From Oscillospiraceae bacterium (GTDB lineage: Bacteria; Bacillota; Clostridia; Oscillospirales; CAG-272), in contig SVQI01000006.1 in NCBI GenBank assembly GCA_015065455.1, positions 38,393 through 102,392 of the forward strand: a DNA stretch of 64,000 bases, read 5' to 3'. Shown one piece after another: positions 50,835 to 58,981 of the stretch; the first letter of the stretch is position 1, and the number at the start of each line of letters is the position of its first letter. Both the position numbers and the translations under genes were made by a program. The notes under the pieces were generated by a model. That model was given only the letters and a program-made list of their open reading frames with translations, ran no database searches and had not been told where the DNA came from.

Positions 50835-52148
50835 TTAGTCTAAAAGCTTACGCTTGTCAATAACGCGTACGGCTTTACCCTCGGAACGAGGAATAGAATT
50901 AGGCTCCATAAGTTTAACGTGAGCGTTAAGTCCAAGCACGACCTTCAAGGCTTCCGAAAGCTCCTTCGCCTGTCTGTCAAGGCCCTTGATCGTATCGTGG
51001 AAGCTTTCGTTGCTTATCTCAACACGGACCTCGATGCTGTCAAAGTTATTTTCTCTGTCAACCACAATCTGATAGTTTGCAGTATAACCCTTTTCTATAA
51101 GAACGGATTCTATCTGCGACGGGAACACGTTTACACCGCGGATAATAAGCATATCGTCTGTTCTTCCGCGAGGCTTAGTCATTTTAACAAGCGTTCTTCC
51201 GCAAGAGCATTTCTCTCTTGTAATAACGCCGATATCTCTCGTACGATAACGGATTATCGGGAACGCTTCTTTCGTAATACAAGTAAATACAAGCTCACCC
51301 TGTGTTCCGTCGGGAAGCACCTCTCCTGTGTCAGGATCAATTACTTCTACAATAAAATGGTCCTCGTTTATGTGCATACCCGTCTGCTCACGACATTCAA
51401 ATCCAACCCCGGGACCGATTATCTCGGTAAGACCGTAAATATCGTAAGCCTTTATACCCAGCATTTCTTCTATCTGATGACGCATCTCGTTTGTCCAGGG
51501 TTCAGCCCCGAACACACCTGCTTTGAGGTTTATATCATCTTTTGTATACCCTTGAGCGTACAAAGTTTCCGCTATATGCAAAGCATAAGACGGTGTACAG
51601 CAAAGAATTGTAGAACCGAAATCCTTAAGAATGGTGATCTGTCTTTGTGTGTTGCCGCTCGACACGGGAATAGTAACCGCACCTAATTTTTTTGAACCTC
51701 CGTCTGCACCAAGTCCGCCCGTAAAGAGTCCGTATCCGTAAGAAACGTGTACCCTGTCCTCGTCAGTACACCCTGCCGCCGTCAAAGCTCTCGCACAGCA
51801 ATCGCTCCATATATCAAGGTCTTTTTCGGTATATCCCACAACTATCTGTTTGCCTGTAGTACCGCTTGATGCGTGAAGTCTTACAACGTCCTTCATAGGA
51901 ACTGCAAACATACCGTAAGGATACGTATCTCGAAGGTCCTGCTTATAGCTGAACGGAAGTTTATGTAGATCGTCTATACTTCTTATACTGTCCGGGGTTA
52001 CACCAAGTTCGTCCATCTTTTTTCTATAATGGGGAACGTTTTCATAAACTCTTTTTACCGTATTAACCAAGCGCTCATTTTGTAATTTTACAATATTTTC
52101 TCTCGGCGCCGTTTCAATCTCCGGCTGATAATACTTTTCCATAATCAT
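50835..52148 (-). CDS. paaK: Phenylacetate--CoA ligase
   Basis: The 437-residue adenylate-forming enzyme activates phenylacetate or a related arylacetate to its CoA thioester with ATP. Motifs: LHASSGTTGKQIVVGYTEKD (P-loop), YGYGLFTGGLGADGG, AYDIYGLTEIIGPGVGFEC and IRYRTRDIGVI, with the C-terminal catalytic Lys in RSEGKAVRVIDKR. Length is normal. The GGAG site 6 nt upstream supports ATG 52148. The gene is controlled by the T-box leader immediately upstream, which argues for a biosynthetic instead of a degradative role. Confidence 0.93.
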   Translation of the reverse strand: MIMEKYYQPEIETAPRENIVKLQNERLVNTVKRVYENVPHYRKKMDELGVTPDSIRSIDDLHKLPFSYKQDLRDTYPYGMFAVPMKDVVRLHASSGTTGKQIVVGYTEKDLDIWSDCCARALTAAGCTDEDRVHVSYGYGLFTGGLGADGGSKKLGAVTIPVSSGNTQRQITILKDFGSTILCCTPSYALHIAETLYAQGYTKDDINLKAGVFGAEPWTNEMRHQIEEMLGIKAYDIYGLTEIIGPGVGFECREQTGMHINEDHFIVEVIDPDTGEVLPDGTQGELVFTCITKEAFPIIRYRTRDIGVITREKCSCGRTLVKMTKPRGRTDDMLIIRGVNVFPSQIESVLIEKGYTANYQIVVDRENNFDSIEVRVEISNESFHDTIKGLDRQAKELSEALKVVLGLNAHVKLMEPNSIPRSEGKAVRVIDKRKLLD

Positions 52149-52186
52149 TGTATTCTCCTATTCTTTAATACTGGTATGCTTATATA

Positions 52187-52430
52187 ACAAAAAAGTCCTC
52201 TGCAATATTAATTGCAGAGGACGAGTTTATCCCGTGGTACCACCTCAGTTGGTTCTCATAGGTCCGATTATTTTAGACCCTTGCGCTGTAACGGGCGCTT
52301 CCCCGTCTTGCCCTACTGTAAGTTCAGACAAGCCACTCGGAAATGAATTCGGTAATCCCACTCTTATGCCTCGCACCCAAACGGCAATTCTCTGAAAGAG
52401 TTTTAGCTTTACCTACTGGTTTTCGTCAAC
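52187..52430 (-). ncRNA. T-box riboswitch, specifier UUC (phenylalanine)
   Basis: Read on the minus strand: Stem I with the AGTA loop-E motif (52414-52417 region) opposite GAA followed by codon TTC (52345-52347) and an A; the distal AGAGA bulge and GGGTGCGA loop; the conserved T-box AGGTGGTACCACGGG (about 52231-52246); and a terminator GTCCTCTGCAAT/ATTGCAGAGGAC followed by TTTTTT (52188-52222). Uncharged tRNA-Phe would stabilise the antiterminator and switch on paaK-ACT-aminotransferase. The specifier register rests on the AGTA/GAA pairing and fits UUC well. Confidence 0.93.
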
Positions 52431-52452
52431 ATGTTATATAAAACATACAAGT

Positions 52453-52481
52453 ATTTTAACGCTTTCTTGTGCTAAAGTCAA
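52453..52481 (-). promoter_or_regulatory. Promoter of the T-box/paaK operon
   Basis: On the minus strand TTGACT (52476-52481), 17 bp, TAAAAT (52453-52458), directly upstream of the T-box stem I. Confidence 0.8.
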
Positions 52482-52524
52482 GAAGTTTTTTAATATTTGT
52501 ATATATTTTTTATATCAAATTTAT

Positions 52525-53835
52525 TCAAACGCCCTGCTTTTGTTCCTCGGAAACGGTTGTTTTCGGGGCTCTTTTAGGTCTTATAAGCCTATATATTTCC
52601 TCTGCCGCTATTCTCGTTTTTGCAACGACGTCTACGTTATTTCCCTTAGGGAAACAGTAATAAAGCGTCTCTCTGTTTCCTATACTTATGATGTCACCTA
52701 TCTCATACCAATAATAGTCTGAATTAAGGCTATGTGATACGAGCGGTTTTTGCGTATATTCAAGCTTTCCGTCACAACCAATGAGTCTAAAGCCGTTTTT
52801 GTCATGTGTAAGTCTTCCCTCGCCTATACTGTACAAGGCCTTATAGTCAACCAATACACATATATCAACTTCTGTATCAAGCTTATACGTTCCGTCTGCT
52901 ATTTCTTTTCTTACACATTCTTTTTCCCAATTATACCAATCGGGAATATGGGAAAACTCCGTCTCTCCATTTAGTGCATTAAGCCTTCCGTATTTATCAA
53001 GCTCGTATTCCTTGCCACAATGATGACACTTAAGAACGGTGCCCTTTCCTTCCATTTTACCCTCGGTCAAACAGCTTGCACATTTGTATAAAATTCTGTT
53101 TAAACCGTCTGCTCTGTAAGGCTCTGTAATTTCCACCTTGTTCTTATATTGCCATGCAAAGCTGTCAAAGGTAAACGTCTTTTCAAGCACATCGTCAAGC
53201 TCCTGAACGGTCTTTTCTCTGACTTCGTCCTTTGAAAGAATACAGCTTATGTCTGCTGTTGCTTTTATTTTTCTCTTTTTCAAGCAATTATATAAAGGCT
53301 GATGCAAAAACACGCCATCGGTGTGTATGCTGACAACGGGAACGTCAAGCTTTTTTAAAAGTCTGCCCAGTCCCCTCGGAAGAGAGGTTGCGCAACCGTC
53401 AAAAGAATATCCTGCTTCGGGATACATAAGAACGGAAATTTTTAATTTTTTTAAAGCGTATTCTATATCGGTAATAAGCGTAACGTCATTGACAAATTTT
53501 TGTGTGGGTATACAGCCTATAAGTCTCATAAGCCAACCCTTGCCAACAAATGCGTCGGTTGTTGCAACAACGCAAAAAGGCTTTGGATAAAGAATTTTGT
53601 ATGCAATCTCAAAATCAAGAAAACTCGAATGATTCATGAGGATAAGGCAAGGCTCGTCTCCCGCTTTTTTCATATCGGTCTTCGTATAAGTGAATTTTGT
53701 TGCCATCAGGTCTTTTTGTGATAATACTCTGATAAGCGTTCTGAAAAAAATGTTGGGTTTAACGGGATTAAAATGCTTAGGTCTTTTGATTTTTTCAACC
53801 TTATCAAAAGGAATTTTCTTCGTTTTAATCTTCAT
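52525..53835 (-). CDS. PlsC-type acyltransferase with zinc-ribbon and extra C-terminal domain
   Basis: The 436-residue protein has an N-terminal glycerophosphate acyltransferase domain with NHSSFLDF (HX4D) and YPEAGYSFDG; it would acylate lysophosphatidate or a similar acceptor at the membrane. From about residue 255 there is a four-Cys zinc ribbon (YKCASCLTEGK; LKCHHCGKEYEL) and a further C-terminal beta-rich domain of about 150 residues. Stand-alone PlsC is about 200-250 residues. ATG 53835 has GGAG 9 nt upstream. It is divergent from the helical-bundle gene. Confidence 0.82.
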   Translation of the reverse strand: MKIKTKKIPFDKVEKIKRPKHFNPVKPNIFFRTLIRVLSQKDLMATKFTYTKTDMKKAGDEPCLILMNHSSFLDFEIAYKILYPKPFCVVATTDAFVGKGWLMRLIGCIPTQKFVNDVTLITDIEYALKKLKISVLMYPEAGYSFDGCATSLPRGLGRLLKKLDVPVVSIHTDGVFLHQPLYNCLKKRKIKATADISCILSKDEVREKTVQELDDVLEKTFTFDSFAWQYKNKVEITEPYRADGLNRILYKCASCLTEGKMEGKGTVLKCHHCGKEYELDKYGRLNALNGETEFSHIPDWYNWEKECVRKEIADGTYKLDTEVDICVLVDYKALYSIGEGRLTHDKNGFRLIGCDGKLEYTQKPLVSHSLNSDYYWYEIGDIISIGNRETLYYCFPKGNNVDVVAKTRIAAEEIYRLIRPKRAPKTTVSEEQKQGV

Positions 53836-53980
53836 ATGTTTACTCTCCATTTTTATTAACAATATTATAACACACAACATAAAGTCTTACAAGTATTTTT
53901 TATTTGCATTTTTTAGTACAAAATATTTTGCATATTCTTTGGGCATACTGTTTTTAAATAAAAGAAAGGAGAATAAAAAA

Positions 53981-54415
53981 ATGATTGAACACGATACAAT
54001 AAGACTTCTCAGAGAATGTGATTCGGGTGTAAAAATGGGTATATCTTCACTTGAAGACGTAATCGACAACGTAAAAGACAACAACTTCAAGCAAAAACTT
54101 ATTGAATGCAAAAAAGACCACGAGGAGCTTGAATGTAAAATCAGATCTGAGCTTAACAGATTTAGCGACGACGGAAAACAGCCAAACCCAATGGCAAAAG
54201 GAATGTCCTGGATAAAGACAAATGCTAAGCTTATGGTAGATGACTCTGACAACACAGTTGCCGACCTTATGACCGACGGCTGTAATATGGGTGTAAAATC
54301 ACTCAGCAGATATCTGAATCAATATAAAGCGGCAGATGAAAGCTCTAAAAATATGGCAAAAGACCTCATTTCTCTTGAAAACAACCTCGCTGTAGACATT
54401 CGTCAATACCTCTGA
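53981..54415 (+). CDS. DUF2383-like four-helix-bundle protein
   Basis: The 144-residue protein starts at ATG 53981 behind AAAGGAG; the in-frame extension upstream overlaps the divergent gene and is not credible. It is helical and ferritin-like in shape: RECDSGVKMGISSLEDVIDN, CKKDHEELECKIRSELNRF, PMAKGMSWIKTNAKLMVDDS, GCNMGVKSLSRYLNQYKAAD. Such proteins are common in Clostridia and have been named hypothetical or DUF2383. Conserved acidic and His residues could bind metal, but I see no full ferritin site. Function unknown. Confidence 0.72.
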   Translation: MIEHDTIRLLRECDSGVKMGISSLEDVIDNVKDNNFKQKLIECKKDHEELECKIRSELNRFSDDGKQPNPMAKGMSWIKTNAKLMVDDSDNTVADLMTDGCNMGVKSLSRYLNQYKAADESSKNMAKDLISLENNLAVDIRQYL

Positions 54416-54487
54416 TTATTTAAAGAACAGGCTCTCAAAAACTACATTTTTGAACGTCTGTTCTTTTGCTACGTAATTTTTATAACA

Positions 54488-55381
54488 ATGAAAGGCGTTG
54501 ATTATTTGATTAAAACAACACAAGCTAAAATAGCAATTAAAGATTTTTTGACCGTATTGTTTGGGTGCTTATTATATTCATTTTCCTTCGTTGCCTTTTT
54601 CCAGTCAAACAATCTTGCTATGGGCGGTTTTACGGGCATTTCTCAGATAATAAATCATTTTTTGCCCGTTCTGCCAATAGGAACACTCGTTTTTATAATG
54701 AATTTGCCATTGCTTATATTAGGTTTTAAAAAAGAAGGCTTTAAGCTTCTTCTGACTTCGTTTTTTTCAATTTTTCTGACGTCGGCAATTATAGACGCGC
54801 TGACTCTGATGTTTAAGTTTCCAAAAACCGATAACTTCTTGGCGTGTATTTTTGGCAGTATCCTTCTTGGAATCTCCCTTGGTGTTTTGATGAAAAAAAG
54901 CGCCACCACAGGTGGCACAGAGCTTCTCGCAAGATTAGTAAAACATAAAATCAAAAAACTGTCCATAGGTCGCGTATGCTTTGTTATAGACATAGCGGTG
55001 ATATTTTTTTATGCTCTCTTTTTTAAAAAGCTGGACAGCGCCCTCTACGGTATTATAGCAATCTATATATCCAATATGGCGTTAGATTCTATAGTATACG
55101 GCGCGTCAACCGGAAAACTCGCATATATAATAAGTGATAAGAGCGATGAAATAACAAAAGGTCTTTTACAGCTCGGTATGGGTGTTACCATTCTTGACGG
55201 AAAAAGCGGCTTTAAAAATAAGGATATGGGAATTATAATCTGTGCTCTTAAAAAGAATAAGATCTACTCTATGAAAAAACTCGTCGCTTCAATTGATCCC
55301 GATAAAGCATTCGTAATTGTATGCGAGGCAAAAGAGGTATTTGGAGAGGGATTTGGCGACTATACGGGTATTGGTTTTTAA
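54488..55381 (+). CDS. YitT-family membrane protein
   Basis: The 297-residue protein has about five membrane helices with the DUF161 repeat pattern (GGFTGISQIINHFLPVLPIG; TTGGTELLARLVKH) and a C-terminal cytoplasmic DUF2179 domain (GMGVTILDGKSGF; GIIICALKKNKIYSMKKLV; DPDKAFVIVCEAKEVFGEGF). The family is widespread in Firmicutes and of unknown transport or signalling role. ATG 54488 lacks a ribosome site; TTG 54506, with AAAGGC 9 nt upstream, may be the true start. The SpoVM region follows. Confidence 0.88.
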   Translation: MKGVDYLIKTTQAKIAIKDFLTVLFGCLLYSFSFVAFFQSNNLAMGGFTGISQIINHFLPVLPIGTLVFIMNLPLLILGFKKEGFKLLLTSFFSIFLTSAIIDALTLMFKFPKTDNFLACIFGSILLGISLGVLMKKSATTGGTELLARLVKHKIKKLSIGRVCFVIDIAVIFFYALFFKKLDSALYGIIAIYISNMALDSIVYGASTGKLAYIISDKSDEITKGLLQLGMGVTILDGKSGFKNKDMGIIICALKKNKIYSMKKLVASIDPDKAFVIVCEAKEVFGEGFGDYTGIGF

Positions 55382-55458
55382 TTTTTTTACAAATAACACT
55401 TTTTTCAATAAAACATATACTGTACTAAAAGAAATTTTTATCAGGGGAGATAATAAAA

Positions 55459-55617
55459 ATGTGCAGACAAAATTCACTGTTAAAAATGTTGGGCTTTATA
55501 ATTTTGTCGTTTGGATGCGGGATACTTCTGGCATTCTTTCTGCCAACGTATTTCCTCGCTGTAATTGAAGCGGTGGTAATTATTGCCGCAGGCGTTCTCT
55601 ATATTCTGCAAAAATAA
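55459..55617 (+). CDS. Small hydrophobic protein (52 aa) upstream of spoVM
   Basis: The ORF starts at ATG 55459 behind AGGGGAGA and encodes MCRQNSLLKMLGFII followed by two hydrophobic helices (IILSFGCGILLAFFLP and AVIEAVVIIAAGVLYIL). Two TM segments joined by a short proline turn are clear. It ends 15 bp before the SpoVM-like ORF, so the two are probably co-transcribed. I do not recognise a named family; small proteins of this build are frequent in Clostridia. Confidence 0.65.
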   Translation: MCRQNSLLKMLGFIILSFGCGILLAFFLPTYFLAVIEAVVIIAAGVLYILQK

Positions 55618-55632
55618 CAAGGGGGTATTCTT

Positions 55633-55707
55633 TTGAAAATAGTAATTGTAAAATCACCGCGAATATTCGCTCCTTTATTACGAAGAATATTTAAATTGAG
55701 AAAATAA
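55633..55707 (+). CDS. spoVM: SpoVM-like spore morphogenesis peptide (24 aa)
   Basis: TTG 55633, with AAGGGGGT 7 nt upstream, begins MKIVIVKSPRIFAPLLRR followed by IFKLRK. B. subtilis SpoVM is 26 residues and starts MKFYTIKLPKFLGGIVRA. Shared features are M1-K2, K7, the helix-breaking P9, a basic residue at 10, an amphipathic helix and a basic C-terminus. SpoVM recognises the curved forespore membrane and recruits the coat ATPase SpoIVA. It is too short for usual gene finders. No sporulation sigma promoter was identified with confidence. Confidence 0.75.
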   Translation: MKIVIVKSPRIFAPLLRRIFKLRK

Positions 55708-55740
55708 TACTTGTAGAAATATTTAATACATCATAAAAAA

Positions 55741-55785
55741 CAGGCGGGTAGTAAAAACTCCCCTACCAAATTAGAACTTATTGTC
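55741..55785. repeat. REP-tag, copy 4
   Basis: GGCGGGTAG and CTCCCCTACC flank a short loop, followed by AAATTAG; matches the tag family. It lies just after the SpoVM-like gene. Confidence 0.5.
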
Positions 55786-55820
55786 TTGTGGAACAATATT
55801 ACTTAATCAAAGTAATACAA

Positions 55821-55852
55821 AAAAGCCCTCACCGTTTGGTGAAGGCTTTTGT
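55821..55852. terminator. Bidirectional terminator between spoVM and the leftward J-domain operon
   Basis: AAAAGCCCTCACC pairs with GGTGAAGGCTTTT (one G-T pair), with T-rich tracts on both strands. Confidence 0.88.
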
Positions 55853-55862
55853 TATTTCTTAT

Positions 55863-56441
55863 TCACTTAAAAAATTTATGAATCCGCAACAATCTCCGCA
55901 ACCGCCTTACGTATGCCGTAACAAAAAGCGTCAAGGTCAAATCAAACGTGAAGAATATTACGTTCATCATCACGAAAAGATATCCTTTTACAGAATCTGC
56001 ATTAAACAGAAACAGTTCTTTTGAAACAAGGTAATAAAATGCAATGATCACATTAAATAATGCAAATTTTGCTATCCAACTAAAAAACGGTCTCATTCTC
56101 TCAAAATAATTCTTCAGTATTGGATAGAAACCGAAAAACAGCGCATAAATCAGTACGACCGTTTTATTCGGCAACAGCAAAAATGCAAGAGCAGACGTCA
56201 CAAAATAGACAAGCCACGGCATATATCCGCCTAATTCAATCATACAAATTACAATTAAAAACGATGCCATCGCAGCCATTGTAATGTCAACAAGCTCGAT
56301 TATTGCGCCCATAAAAAGTATCACAACGCCCAAAGCACACATCATTGCGGAAAATGACATTTTTTGCGTGTTTGTAATACATCTTTTATGCCTATGAATA
56401 TTATGTTTTGTGTTCTTCTTTTCTCTCAAAATATCACTCTT
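55863..56441 (-). CDS. Multi-pass membrane protein of unknown function
   Basis: About 192 residues from ATG 56441; a longer in-frame start at 56504 would overlap the J-domain gene by 53 bp. The N-terminus is basic (LREKKNTKHNIHRHKR), followed by five to six membrane helices (MMCALGVVILFMGAIIELVDI; MASFLIVICMIELGGYMPW; FNVIIAFYYLVSK) and a basic C-terminus (YVRRLRRLLRIHKFFK). The hydrophobic layout resembles small substrate-binding transporter subunits, but I cannot assign a family. It is the last gene downstream of the J-domain gene. Confidence 0.6.
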   Translation of the reverse strand, partial: KSDILREKKNTKHNIHRHKRCITNTQKMSFSAMMCALGVVILFMGAIIELVDITMAAMASFLIVICMIELGGYMPWLVYFVTSALAFLLLPNKTVVLIYALFFGFYPILKNYFERMRPFFSWIAKFALFNVIIAFYYLVSKELFLFNADSVKGYLFVMMNVIFFTFDLTLTLFVTAYVRRLRRLLRIHKFFK

Positions 56442-56451
56442 CATAACAAAA

Positions 56452-57063
56452 TCAACAGCAGCGTATAAAATCTCCTCCAAGGCATTCGCAACAGCAGTCA
56501 GCACACATCAGTGACGTACATACATCGCACATCGAACAGCCTGTCCTGTCAAGATTTGAAGCTCTGTATCCTCCAAAGGAATTTGCGCTGTTTTTTATCT
56601 TCTTCAATGCATCCTGATACTCAAAATTATCGGGGTCCATATAGCAAGCAGCCTCAAAAAATTTCTGAGCGTCAAAATACCAGCCTCTTCTTTCCAATAT
56701 ACAGCCCTTAAGAAAGTTCCATTCGCCGTTTCTGTCTACGTTGGGAATATAGTTAAGCATAGTTTCCGCTTCGGCAAGTCTGCCCATTCTTATAAGCTCA
56801 CGTATCTGTATAAATTCACCCGTATAGGTCGAATATCCGCTTCCCGAAGAAGTACCGTCTGAATAGCGGTTTTCACTTCTCTCCTTCTGAATCTGGTCAT
56901 ATGCCTCGTTGACTTCTTTCATCTTTTCTTCAACAAGGTCTGCAAGGGGATTGTTTACGTAATTGTCGGGGTGATATTTACGCGCTAATTCTCTGTATGC
57001 TTTTTTTATTTCTTCATCAGTCGCATTTCTTGATACGCCGAGTATCTTGTATGGATCTGTCAT
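56452..57063 (-). CDS. J-domain protein with TPR-like segment and Cys-rich tail
   Basis: The 203-residue protein starts with a J domain ([20 protein letters not shown], with the HPD motif in RKYHPDNYV) able to stimulate DnaK. A TPR-like helical region follows ([33 protein letters not shown]). The tail has eleven cysteines in about 28 residues ([20 protein letters not shown]). It lacks DnaJ's G/F and zinc-finger modules. A similar J-domain/DUF5685 pair is seen in other Clostridia, suggesting a dedicated client or metal-linked assembly task. Confidence 0.85.
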   Translation of the reverse strand: MTDPYKILGVSRNATDEEIKKAYRELARKYHPDNYVNNPLADLVEEKMKEVNEAYDQIQKERSENRYSDGTSSGSGYSTYTGEFIQIRELIRMGRLAEAETMLNYIPNVDRNGEWNFLKGCILERRGWYFDAQKFFEAACYMDPDNFEYQDALKKIKNSANSFGGYRASNLDRTGCSMCDVCTSLMCADCCCECLGGDFIRCC

Positions 57064-57098
57064 TTTTTAATTAACTCCTTCTCACAAAAACAATTTGT

Positions 57099-57977
57099 TC
57101 AGGCTTCTGTTATAGCAAATTTATTATTTTTCAATATTTTTTCAACTGTATCAACGTTACCAAGTCGGATTATGTTGGTCAGTATATTGGACACTCCCGC
57201 ATCGGTGTTATTTAAAATTGCCAACGCCCTATCCGAAGCCGATAGTGTATTAAGCAACGCGGTCTTTATCATATCACCGTGCTTTTTAGCTTCCTCTGCG
57301 CTTCCAAATACCGCAATAAAAGGATTGTAATTTTGATTTTTCTCATCTGAGTCTATATCGTCCAAAGCATCAATGATGTATATCCACTTGCCGATATTTC
57401 TTCCTATTTCGTAAGTTGTCCTTTTTATGTCGCCTTCAAAGCCTATTGAAAGCGCTTCGGCAAGTATTGAACCAAAATTCTCTGCCGCCATATCAATTGA
57501 TTTTGTATTTTCTTTTTCTATGTCGGAAAGTTCGCAAAGCTTATTTTCAACAAAGGCATCGAACTCTTTGATTATTTCGTCTTTACACGCCTTTTTCCTT
57601 AATCTTCTGAGTTCGGGCATCGTAAGTCTGCAAACAAAAGATTTTATCCCGTCCTTGTCTTTTATCTTGTCAACAAAGTCGTGATACAGCATTATAACAC
57701 CTACGTCGGAAGCTGTTTCAAGCGCAGAATTACAGTTCATCATTGTTTTCTTTTTTAAAGGATGAGCTATACATCTTTTTTGTGAAAACGAAACGTTTTC
57801 CGGCATAGCGTAAAGTCTTAGTAACACCATAAAAACAAAATCATAGCTTAAAGACATTTTATATAGATAAGAATATCGCTTCCCCATAACACGACAGAGT
57901 CCACAGTATGCACTCTTGTAAAGCTCGTATTCTTTTACCTTCAGTTCTCGCGACTCCGGTTTTACGTATCCGAACAT
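57099..57977 (-). CDS. DUF5685-family protein
   Basis: The 292-residue, mostly helical soluble protein begins MFGYVKPESRELKVKEYELY and has AYCGLCRVMGKRYSYLYKMS with paired Cys, which fits the DUF5685 family. An acidic helix IYIIDALDDIDSDEKN recalls metal-binding motifs of isoprenoid-synthase folds, without a full DDxxD pair. It lies 35 bp upstream of the J-domain gene and downstream of a PhoU/DUF47-like gene. Function unknown; a J-domain client is a possibility. Confidence 0.75.
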   Translation of the reverse strand: MFGYVKPESRELKVKEYELYKSAYCGLCRVMGKRYSYLYKMSLSYDFVFMVLLRLYAMPENVSFSQKRCIAHPLKKKTMMNCNSALETASDVGVIMLYHDFVDKIKDKDGIKSFVCRLTMPELRRLRKKACKDEIIKEFDAFVENKLCELSDIEKENTKSIDMAAENFGSILAEALSIGFEGDIKRTTYEIGRNIGKWIYIIDALDDIDSDEKNQNYNPFIAVFGSAEEAKKHGDMIKTALLNTLSASDRALAILNNTDAGVSNILTNIIRLGNVDTVEKILKNNKFAITEA

Positions 57978-57994
57978 ATTATCCGTCCTATGTT

Positions 57995-58525
57995 TTATGT
58001 ATTTTTTATTACCGTAACTGCTATAATTTCTAAAATATCAACTGCCATACTACTGCACGTTCTGATTTTGTCACAAAACAACTCGTTATACATAATTTCT
58101 GTATAATTATATCTGTTATTTTCAGTGATATCCCTCTCGTAAGGATATGTAATATCAAGAATCAGACAATGATTCTTTGGAAATCCGTTCTCAAATAATC
58201 CGTGCAGATGTCGGCAGATTTTATAAAGCTCTGTTCTTTCACCGATACAGTGTCGGTTTGGCAATTCGTACAGCTTATTTTGGAGAATACCGTATATATC
58301 GCAATTAAGCCTATGTATTTTGAGGCATATTGCAGCAATATCTTCTCTGCAAATAGGGGTTATAAATTGCTTTTCTGCAAGATTAAGACATTCATTCCGG
58401 AGTTTTTTTGACCTGTCTAACACTGACTTCGGAGTTATTACAGCTGTTTCTCCGCACAGCATACCGCAAAGCGATAGTGTAACGGACGTCATTTTTTCAA
58501 AAAAAGAAGAAAATAAGTCTTTCAA
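57995..58525 (-). CDS. Helical PhoU/DUF47-like protein
   Basis: The 176-residue protein has no membrane segment. LNLAEKQFITPICREDIAAICLKIHRL (as two adjacent helices) matches the FITPxxREDI signature of DUF47/PhoU-like accessory proteins of phosphate transporters. Length is shorter than the usual about 205-215 residues, and the C-terminal half is divergent, with several cysteines. No Pit transporter is adjacent. It is the first gene of the four-gene leftward group that includes DUF5685 and the J-domain gene. Confidence 0.5.
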   Translation of the reverse strand: MKDLFSSFFEKMTSVTLSLCGMLCGETAVITPKSVLDRSKKLRNECLNLAEKQFITPICREDIAAICLKIHRLNCDIYGILQNKLYELPNRHCIGERTELYKICRHLHGLFENGFPKNHCLILDITYPYERDITENNRYNYTEIMYNELFCDKIRTCSSMAVDILEIIAVTVIKNT

Positions 58526-58677
58526 TCTTTCTCCAATCCAATGCTGTGTACTGAATAGTATAACATAATCACTACTACAATTACAACATATTTTTTCAAA
58601 TATTTTATGAATAATTATATGTGTTAAAGATTATTTATATGCACCGAATTCTATTCACTACAGGAAGATACAAAACA

Positions 58678-58709
58678 CCGCCCCTACAAAATTAGGATTT
58701 AATATTTTG
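58678..58709. repeat. REP-tag, copy 5
   Basis: CCGCCCCTACAAAATTAGG followed by TTTAATATTTT, matching the tag at 43925. It is followed directly by the inverted-terminal-repeat element and a multi-hairpin tail. Confidence 0.6.
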
Positions 58710-58719
58710 CAGATTTGAC

Positions 58720-58943
58720 CTCCATCTGAGGAGGGAGGTGGCATTTTCGTCAAAAAATGACGGAGGGAGAGATATATGTTAAATTTCTGATTGCAATATT
58801 GTTTGTTTAAATCGTTTGTTCTTCTCTCCCTCAGTCAACTTCGTTGACAGCGTCTACTGCGGTTCGGTCACGGCTCGGCTCTAAAAGTCCACCGGACTTT
58901 TATTCACTCCCTCGCCGCCGCTTCGCTACCTCGTCAGATGGAG
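58720..58943. mobile_element. Inverted-terminal-repeat element, copy 2 (224 bp, non-coding)
   Basis: Starts CTCCATCTGAGGAGG and ends in the reverse complement CCTCGTCAGATGGAG, as in copy 1. Internal CATTTTC/GAAAATG, GGAGGGAGAGA/TCTCTCCCTC and AAAAGTCC-ACC-GGACTTTT hairpins are present. It lacks the about 50-bp block inserted in copy 1. Confidence 0.7.
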
Positions 58944-58981
58944 CCGAGAAATACGCGCTTCGCGCGAAAAAAGCGCACGAA

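Noticed and set aside
50919..51686. 255-codon ORF antisense to paaK
   Set aside because: Opposite an intact enzyme with clear motifs; no ribosome site or recognisable domain.
50835..52148. Phenylacetate degradation (paa) pathway
   Set aside because: No ring oxygenase genes are present, the organism looks anaerobic, and a Phe T-box points to synthesis.
53690..53980. N-terminal extension of the helical-bundle protein
   Set aside because: It overlaps the divergent acyltransferase start and passes a strong ribosome site before ATG 53981.
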